From Polytrichum commune (taxonomy: Eukaryota; Streptophyta; Polytrichopsida; Polytrichales; Polytrichaceae): 64,000 nt of DNA. The stretch covers positions 7,254,501 through 7,318,500 of the forward strand of contig OX485805.1 of NCBI GenBank assembly GCA_950295325.1. Direction: 5' to 3'. The notes beneath the pieces were generated by a model. It searched no databases, had not been told where the DNA came from, and saw only the letters and a program-made list of their open reading frames with translations. The position numbers were made by a program, and so were the translations under genes. This document shows positions 23,651 through 34,133 of the stretch, piece after piece (the stretch's first letter is position 1; the number at the start of each line of letters is the position of its first letter).

Positions 23651-23730
23651 GACAAGCTGCAGTAAGATGGTTGAGTAGACCACAAGGAGACCCATCAGGA
23701 GTATGAACCGGACACATGAATCCCCATGAC
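23651..23730 (-). pseudogene. Single exon like RNA polymerase I second-largest subunit
   Basis: An 80-bp stretch with acceptor GGTGCAG and donor TTGTC/GTAAGC encodes [18 protein letters not shown] followed by LNHLTAAC. This is the conserved block ([20 protein letters not shown]) of the second-largest subunit of eukaryotic RNA polymerases, closest by eye to polymerase I RPA2. No other exon of that 1,100-residue gene was seen nearby, so it is a captured or relic exon. Confidence 0.7.
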
Positions 23731-24236
23731 CTGCACCAAGAGATAAACTGCCTTTCAGAATCTTATACAAATTGAGAAAATTTTGTTAAAATTGGGGAAA
23801 AGGCATTATCACATTCTAATCTACATTCTTATGACTACCAAAATTTGTTGAACTCTGCTGGATCCTTTGTGCCACATCCTTGGAAAAATAAATCCCGAGT
23901 ACTGTATTTACTCTGTAAACTGGAGGAGCACTAAGGTTTATCAAATACATCATTGCAGTATCGGAATGCTATAGCAAAGATTCAACTCACAACTCAACTT
24001 TTAGGTCTTGCAACTATCAAAGTGTAGAAACAACAGAATGAAATTGCAACCCTATGTTGGGTAGGTATTGTACAATGTTGATGTTGTTTGATGTGATTGG
24101 AATTGATCCTGTTCATGATGAAATCATTAGGTAACTCATTGTCACATTCTACTTCACATTCTTCTGATAATCAAACTATGTTAAACTCTGATTTGGAAGG
24201 AAAAAACCCAACCCAAGGACTCATGAATAAAAATAC

Positions 24237-24758
24237 CTTGGATTTGACGGCCACCGCATAAGTAAACCCAAATCTGACACTGTCTCTGTCTCCTTCGGGT
24301 TTAATCTCACCGTTCTTCCCTTTGTCGGAGTCCTTTCCAGGAGCAAAGAGTAGAGTCACCTGGCTCTCATCAGTGGCATAATTCGTAGCCAGGATCACAG
24401 CAGCACTAAATTCCATTTCGGGATCCCACAATCTAATAAACCAACCCTCAAAGGATGGATATGGTCGAAGAGCCTCAGGCAGAAGCTCACTGAAATTAGG
24501 TTTGTGGGGGTCCAATGGATGTCTTTGAGCAATCTCAGGTTCGTCAGGCAATGTAGGCACATTCTCCCAATCAATCTTCTGCTACTTTGATTTCGTGCTT
24601 TTCCCATCCGTGGAGCTTTTTCCGTTGGTGGATATTTTCTCCTTTGAATCACTTGAGATTTCTTCCTCCTACTGCTTCGACTCATAGTCTTCTAATATGT
24701 TGTTGGCCGCAGCTTCGAAAACCTCTTTCCTCGAGTTGTCTGGGTCTAATTTCTCCAT
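24237..24758 (-). pseudogene. Broken first exon of an FEGW-motif gene (possibly tocopherol-cyclase-like)
   Basis: From ATG 24758 the frame encodes MEKLDPDNSRKEVFEAA, then an in-frame TAG after DYESKQ, another after STKSK, then LPEALRPYPSFEGWFIRLWD and FSAAVILATNYATDES, up to a donor TCCAAG/GTATTT at 24237. PxFEGWxxR resembles the start of tocopherol-cyclase-type proteins, but the match is short. The two stops and missing later exons make it a pseudogene fragment. Confidence 0.45.
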
Positions 24759-25099
24759 GATGCCTGTGGTAGTGGAGGTAGAGTCTTGGGATTGAGCTCG
24801 AGGCACGATCTACATAACGACAGTGCTGGCATGAATACATTATTTGAGGGCAGAAATTTCTTAATCCTGAATTCTGAGCCTTTAAATGCATTGGCAAAAA
24901 ATTGTCGAGCGAGTGGAAAGACTTCCCTTAAAATTCTGCGTGATTGGAGATGGAATAGATGAATGTGAAGCTGCTCGTGTGTTAACCTGGCCCTTTGTGA
25001 AGATAAATATTGGACCTCATGCCGTCCATCGCTTGCCAACTATGTCAATGTATATATTGGATCACTACATTAAAGTTATCTATGATCCTGTAGATAAAT

Positions 25100-26800
25100 C
25101 TCATGCAAGTACTTACAGATTGGGGATTTAAGTTGTACAGGTGTAACTATAGATACTGTACAGCTGTAGTAATATGCATATATATGCGCACGCGCGCGCA
25201 CACACACGCGCACACATATATACTTTGCACACATATATACTTTGTCAAAAGTGGTGCATAGACCTTTCTCAAAACATTGGATAATCTTCATACAACTCCA
25301 TCACACCATATACTTCTATGGAACAGTCTTTCATGGCTTCGTGTCAGATTTTTATGTGGTTAATCTTAATTTTGTGTGAAGCATGTCTTTGATTTCCTAC
25401 ATATGTTCTGGGTGGAGTTGGGAGGAATCATGGCAGGAAAGTGGTTTACTGGCATTTGCTTTTGAGATACAAGTCTGAAGACTAGAAACCATAGTGCAGC
25501 TATGAATTTTTTAGCTTGCTGGGACCAATTGTTTTGTTGAAGCTGATGTGTACTCTGCTTCTGCTACTCGGTTGCTCTAATTAGGTGTATTTGGGTTGAT
25601 TTGGAGGTCTTGTATCCTATCTTTATTTTGCAATTGGCAACCTATGTACACAAAGATAAGATGCCTCGTGTACATTCTCATTGTATCTGAAATTCAGAAG
25701 GCTAGTGAAAGATTATTGCAATAACATGGTTTGTCAGATACCATTGTGTGGGCCAAATTTCAATACCAAGAACAAAGGTGAAACAGTTTCATATTGTTTT
25801 GTAGTTGTTTTGATGATTCTTTTGGTGTAAGCATCAATACCTATTACCCAAACAAACTCTCTGCTTTGCCAACTTCCTTGCGGACTTCTTCTCCCACCAG
25901 CGGTGGGCCTTTGGCCCTAGCGGCTCGTTTTCCGCAATTAACATTTTGGTATCCTCTTAAAGACTTATAAACATCTACAAATTTGCAGAAAGAATGTGCA
26001 ATAGGTTTGCTAAAAGTGTTGTAACAATTGAAATTCAATTTGCCCTCCACCTTGGGTAATTTGCAAGTTGTCTTCTGTGGAGATTTTGTAGTTACCACAA
26101 AAGGTGTGGTATCAATAACCTTTAATTCGGAATTTGTTGGCGTTATGTGCATTGGACTTGTAAGAATCTCTAGGTTCAAATATAATGTTTGATTTTGATC
26201 CAAATGTATATTTGTGCTTGTGTAAGGCACTTCACCTCGATCTTGTGTTCACGGTAGATTGGAGGATTTTGGTGTAGTTGCCTATAGTTGATCACATTCC
26301 TCACACCAAACCCAAGTTAAAGGTGTTCCGCCTGAAGTTTTGAGAACATATGCACATTTTATTTTTATTTGTTAAATTATTAGTCTTATTTTTAACCATT
26401 TTTTTAGTCAATTGAGTCACTGCTTCTTCATTACATGAAGCGGTTAGTTTATTCCAATGATGATCTTTTGCATTGTTTTGTTTTATATAAAAATATTGAT
26501 CCTGGAAAATAGTCAATAGAATCATAATTCACACATTAAGTAATGGGTTGCAAGTCCCTCATAAATTGACTTGGTTGCATCTAAATTTGGTAGCACCATC
26601 CTACAAAACACATTTACAATAAGACATAAGGTTTTTCTGTGCATGATATGATACATTGCTTTGTAACCACTAAGTTAGATGGATCTTAATTGGAATTTCT
26701 TTTTAATTGGACGCCCCGATTTTATTGGTGTGGGGTTCAATGAGGATCACAAAGCAAACATCATAAAGACACATATTCAAAACAAATTGTACTATGCCTT
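25100..26800. other. Spacer with simple repeats and one weak ORF
   Basis: A mixed CA/CG/TA microsatellite occurs at 25170-25245. A 128-codon open frame on the minus strand (25844-26230) is Lys/Thr-rich and has no recognised domain. Otherwise AT-rich DNA; nothing else seen. Confidence 0.4.
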
Positions 26801-26835
26801 CAAATATGGACAACTACTCTACAATCAATAATACT

Positions 26836-27490
26836 TTTAATTGGGAGGACATTTGGGTGCAAACATGGTTAAGCGGACAATAAAAATGCTCTAGAATATT
26901 TAAATCATTATGTTTTTGGTCAACAACCTAAAAGTAGTAGCAAATCATTGTTCAAATTTGATTTCTTTTCATGATGACTTTTGTTATTGTGTTGAATATT
27001 CAAATATAGAAAAATCAAGTTGAGATCTTCAATACTTATCATTGAAAACGATGCTCGAAAGCAAATGCTTGAGTATGGTTTTGGATGTAGATTTCATGAC
27101 CTTAACTATTTTGAAGTTGGAATTTTCTTTCATATCCCTTGAATTCCTTATCTCCTTGAGGGGATCATCATAAAACTTTGTGGAAGACCATCAATTTAAT
27201 ATAACACTATCTTACTTTAAACAAATTTAGGACAATCATTTTTTCAATATCACCTACTTGCACACCACTTGCACCATTTTCTAAAATATGTAGACTTTTC
27301 TTGGAGATTTTTTGTCATCACAATTTGCTTGGCTTTGTAGATTAATATGTTTTTAAAATGTTTATGATTTTTTTCTTCACAAAACTCAAAGTTAGTGTAT
27401 AGTTTTGAATCACTTTCGCTGAACACTAAGCATGGATCATGAGTTGTCCACTTTACCGTGCTTGCACTCATATGTATCCAATTAAAAAAC
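26836..27490. mobile_element. Fold-back element (nested unit of R1) as an independent copy
   Basis: Ends are inverted: TTTTAATTGGGAGGACAT with GTGCAAACATGGTTAAG on the left, and TTACCGTGCTTGCACTC with CCAATTAAAA on the right. The same pair (GTGCAAGCATGGTAAAGTGG and its inverse) borders 11700-12300, 35410-36040 and 42795-43450 within R1. Existing both inside and outside R1 shows it is a separate mobile unit of about 600-650 bp. Superfamily unknown; no clear target duplication. Confidence 0.6.
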
Positions 27491-27747
27491 CAACAAACAT
27501 GCACTTCCAATAATTACAACTAAATTAGACGAGGTCTAATTTTCAACCCGATTTTTGCAAACACTTCATCGTAGTTTTGCTAATGCAACACAAGTTTATT
27601 GTGTAAGTGAATTGGTAGAAGTTGAAGAGCATGGAAAACAAACCAAATAACATGCGCACACTTTAACGTCTATAATTTGCAGCGGGAGGAGCCTTCTAGA
27701 TGGTTACAATAAGTCAAACCAAGTTGCAAGTACTAGTAGAAGAGCTG

Positions 27748-28120
27748 CAGCTTAGGCACCACGGGCCTTGGCTTGGTGGTTAGGGCTCATGGCCCCCAAT
27801 GAGGAGGTTGTGGGTTCTATTCCCCATGCCGGCGTGGTGCTCACCACCTTAGTCCACCCAACTATGGTGGGGAGTCCTTGGACCTTGTTGTATGGGTACC
27901 TCAAAGCCCTTTGGGGGGATACCATGTCCGGTATCTTCAAGGCACTAGTGGCTAGCTAGGAACTAGTATAGTGTGTCACTATAGTGCCCATCCTCGAAAG
28001 GGGAGAGTAGTATTGTCTCAATGTCCCCTTGTCCAGTGGGCATCGGTTCATTGACATTACGAACGGACACTTTATTCACGCCGGCCCCTTGCTAAAAAGG
28101 GACCGGAGTTTCTCTCTATC
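27748..28120 (+). mobile_element. tRNA-derived SINE with 11-bp target duplication
   Basis: TGGCTTGGTGGTTAGGG (27768-27784) fits a polymerase III A box, and GGTTCTATTCC about 30 bp on fits a B box. The element is bounded by the direct repeat TAGAAGAGCTG at 27737-27747 and 28121-28131, as expected for LINE-driven insertion. The tail ends TTTCTCTCTATC rather than in poly-A. Body is about 373 bp. Confidence 0.85.
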
Positions 28121-28313
28121 TAGAAGAGCTGACTGAACCATTTAACCTAGACTTGACATGCTCGTTGCTGTAAATATGCATGACATGCAGCCTGTTGAAA
28201 GTATTTTACTCTCAGAAAAAACATGGATTTACACGTCTTAGAAAGCTATCTCACCAAAGCATTTCCAACGACTTCTTCATGATCTGTTCTAAACATGTGG
28301 TTGATCTCTCTAA

Positions 28314-28758
28314 GTGCCGCTTCACACTATGGCGAGGCCATCGATTTTCACCAATTAGATTGCAATAAACCAAGAATTCGACCTCTCAACCCTTCACACT
28401 AAAGGCCAAAGTTCAAAGGCCATGGCAATTTAAAATGCCTACTTTTCTACCAAGGCGACAGACTCTAGAAGGAAAATCTGGTCGGACGGGAATGAAAACC
28501 TATGGTCGAAAAACCGTCGATTTTTTTCATTAAAAATCAAACTTTGACAAGATCTTGGCCGTTAGATTGGAGGGGTTGTTTTGGACAAGGCATCAAGTGG
28601 GATGCTCCTTCTTCCTTTGGGCTTTTGGACTTCGCCTTTGGCTCCAATTTCTATATTGTATTGGTTATTTTCAGCCCATTTCCTTGGATTCTCAACAAAA
28701 GTTTGGCCATTCAATCCCATAACCTCTCGACTTAGACGGCCATAGTGTGAAGCGGCCC
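28314..28758. mobile_element. Tourist-like MITE, diverged copy
   Basis: Ends GTGCCGCTTCACACTATGGC and, inverted, GCCATAGTGTGAAGCGGCCC. The flanks are TAA on the left and CAA on the right, so one base of the target duplication has mutated. Length is 445 bp. Same superfamily as the elements at 650 and 37512. Confidence 0.75.
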
Positions 28759-29763
28759 CAAAACTATGTATGGTGATATGTTCTAGAAATTGAAATGATA
28801 TGATCTGGGTCAATGATGATCTGGAGAGGTAACTCATACCTTTTCTAGCCTCCACTTTATGGACGGCGAATTTGGCTCACTTATATTTTAGAACTATCTA
28901 AAATATATCCCAACCAACAACTAAGTTGCAAGAATGATCTTGTAGATACTCTTGTAAATACATGAATTATGAACTTGAAGAGCCGAATGCTAGTTTCAAA
29001 TGAACTAGTAGAGTTTAAGAGATAACCGCTTGAAGATGAAGAGTTCATGAAATTAACTTGAAGTTGTGTTGATTCTAGGGATGCACAACACAATGAGGAA
29101 GGCGTTTTACAAGCAAAATCTTAATGTGTAGGAATTGGAAGAGAGTGACCAGTAGAGGCTAATCTTGGAGAGACCGGAATTTTTGGGTGGTGGGCCCCAT
29201 GCATCCGATGCGCATCCAAACATGGACATTAGAGTGTAGGTTGTGGCCATCTCCGGCAACATTGTACAGGTTGGATGGTGTTGATGGGGGACTTATTCAC
29301 GTATAAAATATGCATTTCCCGTTTGGTGTGAACATGCCTTCAGGCCCCAATCACACCAAACTTTTCCTCCGGTTCTAGTCGTGAAATTGATGGGGATTGT
29401 GTTGAGAAATAGGTGTTGGCCCACCACTTTGCACATTATTACAGTCATAGATGCCTACGGATGGTGCCAGAAGTGGCAAGTGTGATGAGGGGCGAAGCCA
29501 AGATTTTGACCTTAGAATATGGAAATATCCAATGTACATTTTATTCTCAAATTTCAATAGGTTGTCAATTTGGATTATTTATTGAGAGTTTTGGACTCAT
29601 TGAGCTAATATCCCCATAAATGTTTTGTAATGTCGTAAACATCCAAAGCTTTGGTTATGTTTTGTTCGATATAGATGATCATCATGTCTACCATCCAATC
29701 ATCACCAACAAACATCGCCAATAGTAAGCAGATGCCCGACTTTCTTTCAATGCGCTAGTTAAA

Positions 29764-30030
29764 AACATTGTGAAAAAAAAACCACAGTCGTTTTCCCATT
29801 GCGGTTCGTTTGACCAACCTGCTTTACAGTCGCTAAACGACTACAAATTTATTTGTTGGTTTTACCAACTAAACTTTAAGGAATTTAGGGGCTTGTAATA
29901 TACCATTGGAAAAGATCTTGAAAATACCTTCCAAACAATGTATTGCATGCCGCAAATTTTCTAAAATTACAATCATTACACAAAAAAAAAGTTATTTATG
30001 TAGTCGTTGTGGCATAGTTTTCTACTAGTG
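29764..30030. mobile_element. Probable non-autonomous CACTA-type element
   Basis: The right end, read inverted, is CACTAGTAGAAAACTATGCC, like CACTA (EnSpm) termini. The left end CATTGTGAAAAAAAAACC is a decayed match. GTCGTT/AACGAC motifs recur near both ends (29787, 29830-29845, 30003), like subterminal repeats. No clear 3-bp target duplication. Confidence 0.5.
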
Positions 30031-30424
30031 ATGTCGGGGGGGGGGGGGGGGGCTGAGCCCCGCATTAGTGAGGCGCTATGAACGCCTCCCGTGTGGTTGT
30101 GGGCTAGGAAGATCTCGGGCGCCAATTGCGATTTGATAGATCTAAAGGCTCTTATGTTGCCTCAAATTTTGGTTTGTCTTCCCCTTGGGTGGAGCTTGAA
30201 AAACTTCATGTTGGATGAAATCTTAGCCTCCATCCACTCACAATCTTGAATGAAAAATTTTCAAACTAAGTCCTTTATTAAAAGGACTTGCAGAGGAGAT
30301 GATGCCCACTTGGGAAATCGAACTCCTATCTCTTCCTTCCAAAAGGTACAATCAAAGGCAATAACCAGCATCTCCAAGCCCCTTTTAATGACCAAACTTG
30401 AACTAAAATAAAATTTAACCGGTT

Positions 30425-30563
30425 GTATGAGAGCATTTGTGTGGGATTTTGAAGGTTCCTAGAGGGTTCCCTACGTTCCCAATGGAGTTCCGCCGCGGAA
30501 CTCCATTGGGAACGTAGGGAACTCTCTAGGAACCTTCAAAATCCCACACAAATGCTCTCATAC
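30425..30563. repeat. Near-perfect 68-bp inverted repeat with 3-nt loop
   Basis: Arms 30425-30492 and 30496-30563 are reverse complements with a single mismatch (GAGGGTTCC against GAGAGTTCC). No coding sequence. Flanks do not show a convincing target duplication. A transcript would fold into a long hairpin, so it could be a fold-back MITE or a small-RNA precursor. Confidence 0.92.
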
Positions 30564-30899
30564 GATGGGTTGAACAATCAACCCCTTCATATTGCTTGCA
30601 AACATTGATTTCTTATCCATTGAAATTTCATCGGTCCTAAGGTTTTTTCAGGTTGCCCGTGACGTTTCGTAGACCGCATGATCGGAGGGAATCAAATCAA
30701 ATCCAAGGCAATGGTTCCGCAAGGCTCAAAACCTCCATATTTGATGGGAGTTGAAAACATACAAGTTTAATTAATGAACGATGGATAGTCCTCAAAACCC
30801 AACTCCTCAAAGTTAGGCACATGTCAAGGGCAACATTTTTTTACCTGGGCTTACCAAACTTTGCTCCAAAACCGGCATTTTCAAATGTGTGTGGCCTCA

Positions 30900-32335
30900 T
30901 GTGAGCCCAAATTCAGGGCCCACATGTGCTTTTAAGCTCTGAATTTATTAAACTATGGATAGGGATTTTCTATTACATATTTAAAACTTAAAAAGAGTGT
31001 TGCATGAGGATTTAATTTAGAAGTAAGCGGTAGGATAGATTTCTAGTAGTTTAGTGTTAAGGCGTGAAGTTAGGATTTCATGAATTAAGTTAGTTGTGTT
31101 AAGAGGATTTAGGCCGCACGGGTTAGGGAGCTGAGTTTATTGAGCAAGAAGGGGTACCGGTGGTGTTCGAATTAGGGGGGGTACACTGTACCCTAACAAA
31201 TTCCGGATCCGGGGACTGTGGGGGCGGTTGAGGCCAGCCTCCTTCCATTCTCTCTCTCTGGTTAGGGGCAGCACGGGGAACAGGGCAGAGGACGGAGGAA
31301 TATGGTCGGGGATTGCAGCTGGAGGGCGAGGGGGCCTCCTTGAATTCGAGGGAGGTTATTGTGCAGCTGTAGGTGGTTGCAGCTCTGGGAATGGAGAGGA
31401 TTGGCCGCTACCGTATGGGCAGGGCAAATGGCGGAAGGAGAAGTGGGAGCATTGACATGGGCAAGAGGATCGAGCCTACAATGCGAATGAGGACAGGAAG
31501 TAGCGGCAAGAGAGGAGTCAAATTTCGGCTGGGAAGAGCATAAGTGTGAATGAATTCCGACCTCAGCCCACAGTAAGAGGATTTGTTGCTCAAATTGTGA
31601 GTGCTGCCCTGGAGTAGGTGAAGGTGTGATGCGGAGTGCGGAAGGAGGGAAGTCAGATCAACAGGGGAGCTGGGTGAATGTGCGTTGGTTGAATGTGTGC
31701 TGGTTGAATGTGCCGAGGAGCTGGTTGAATGTGCGCTGGTTGAAGGTGCTGCAAAGGGCCGAGGAGCTGGGTGAATGTGCGCTGGTTGAAGATGCTGCAG
31801 AGGACTGAGGCAGCAGGTGAAGCACGGAGGGTGACCGGGGATAGGAGGTCAGGCCAGGGCCTTGGAACATGGCCTTCCGAGGGGGGATTTTAGCTGGGAA
31901 TAGACTTATTATTTCACTTAGGGGCAACACTGATATTAATAAGGGGTTGGGGTTGAGGCCAACCAAGGGTTGTAGGGGTATGGGAAGATAGGTGAGTGGG
32001 AAGGTTAATTGGGAGCCTCCCAAGGGAGAACCGATTAGTGCTTAAGCATTCTCATTAGGGAGGGGGTTAGATAGAACAAGGGGCCACTTAGGCAAGGGAG
32101 AACACTTAGTAGAAGGCATTACTAGGTGTCACCAAAACCCATAAGGCGGGGGAGTATTCATGAGTACTCCGGGCCTTGTGTTATTGCAATAAAAAAGATT
32201 GGATTGAGGTTTACATCATAGTTGTATTGGGCTAAGCGGAGTTGACAAATTGTGTGTTGGCCCTGAACTCTTACCCGGACTATGACGCTAAGGGGTGGGG
32301 GTTTAGGGTTGCCACCTCCCCTTCATTCATTGAAT
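30900..32335 (+). repeat. LTR-like, GC-rich repeat R3, copy 2
   Basis: Starts TGTGAGCCCAAA, followed by AAAACTTAAAAAGAGTG. It ends with CTCCGGGCCTTGTG, AATAAAAAAG and GGGCTAAGCG, as in copy 1. The GC-rich middle carries a minisatellite (31670-31810) built from GGTTGAATGTGC units with GAGGAGCTGG inserts. Confidence 0.55.
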
Positions 32336-34133
32336 CTTTGTTGTTGGCCGATACACCTTGACATGGAGGTTCATCCTTAAAGGATGTAGCAATGTATTGG
32401 GAATATTGAGGTTTAGTTATGAGCTAGCCGATTTTTTTGCAGATTACCCAATGAGTTCGCAATTATTCATATGAGGTTCCAATATAAAATAACAAAGGTC
32501 ATAAATTGACTGGTACAAGGGAGAATAGACCGGTAATATGGCCGGTTGAGGCATCATAGTATGGGATATTTACCAACCCATTTTAATTTTTTTAGGCAAG
32601 TAGCCGGAGGGACTAGGGATAGGGCGGAAATTTTTACTAGGATAATACTATAGACATAAGGTCAAAAACCATGAAGGCTACCTTATGGTTGGTGCCGTTG
32701 TCACTGAGCCGATTAGGGTCTTGAGGCTCTAAGAAGCCAAGGACCCTCACTCACGAGTAAAAGAGTTTGAGTCCATTGGGCAAAGTACCTCACTCCTCCA
32801 TCGGGGTTTTTCTCTCTACCCCATTCTTGCCCCAAGTTTTTGTTTCTACTCTTGTGTTTGGTTTTGAGGCTTCGAGCTCTGTGGGTGGCTTTTGATCTTG
32901 CATCACTTGTCAATCTCGTTCAAAAGTACATTGAAGTGATAATTTTTGAGGGTTTAGTCTTGTTTCGATGCTCGCAATGTGCGCTCTCTTTGAGCTTCGC
33001 AAAGGATTTCAAGGAGTGGATTGTGGAAACAAATTTCTCACTATCATTACCGATTGTGGTTGTGGCTGACATTTATTGTTATTACATTTGTTGTTTTTCT
33101 ATGCCTCTGATCTTGCGACCAATGTAGTGAAGCATTAGGGTTGTCTCCACAGTACCAAAAATTTCGTCTTTAATCTTGGTTGCAACTTTTTTTCGTGGCA
33201 GCCTGATTCTTTGGTAAGAGGATGAGGGGAAGGGTGAGGATGAGAGTGAGGGCAAGGGTTTGTGTTGGCAATGAGGAAGGTTCTTATGAGGTCGTTTGAA
33301 GGAAGTGAAGTGTTGATTTTGTGTTGACACTTCTTGTTCAATAACTTCAGTTATGTTTCCCAATATTGAGGATGTCGATTACTTTAAAGGTTGCATGTAC
33401 TGTTGTACTAACCATCCTCAAAATAATGTATGCATCCTCTTTGGATTCATACTTTTTTCAAAGGCTACATCCTTGGCCCCAAGATGGTGGGCGCTTGGCA
33501 AGGTTCAACTCCTTTCAAGGATACTTGGGATTTCTTTCAACACAAACTTGCCCCCTCAAAAACATAACACCGATTTTCTTTTATAAAATAAAACAAAAAC
33601 AAAATATCCGACTTACTATACATAACTTCGAAAACATCCTGAAGTAAAATTTGGAAACTACGATAATTACCAAATAGAAAATGTAAGTCTCGGAAATGTA
33701 ACCTAGAAAAAAACTGGCTTTCGGTAGCTTCCGAGAAAAAGAATAAAATCCGAACCTCTTTTTAAAAGCTCGGAAATGTGATGATGTTTGTATAGAACTC
33801 GCATGACTATGGGATGTAGAGGTCCAATGTATGACCTAATTTCAACATTAAAAATAACATGGACACATATATTTGAGTGGTATGTGGTTATGTGTGTATT
33901 TAAGAAATTGGCATCTTTTGGGCATGATGTGGTCAACAGAGATTAGACTATGTGTTTAGAATATGTTGAACATTCTAAGCTCAATAATCAACATGCCTAG
34001 GGGAATCTATATGGTCACTTGATCAACATGGGATTCTTCACTTTGATAATGAATAAATTATAATATATTTCCTATAAACTCTACATATTATGAGGCAAAT
34101 GGCTACAACCACAACTTGAAATTGCTAATAAGT
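32336..34133. other. Unassigned repeat-like DNA
   Basis: No gene recognised. The part at 33830-34090 resembles 2795-2880. CT- and TC-rich stretches around 32800-32830 and 33215-33260 give Ser-rich chance frames. Confidence 0.4.

Noticed and set aside
30036-30052. Run of 17 G, with a matching run of 17 C at 56740-56756
   Set aside because: Equal length is probably chance or a polymerase/assembly limit; no shared flanks were seen.
31408-32023. Ser/Leu-rich frames on the minus strand around 31.4-32.0 kb
   Set aside because: They follow the minisatellite and GC-rich composition of R3; no protein domain.
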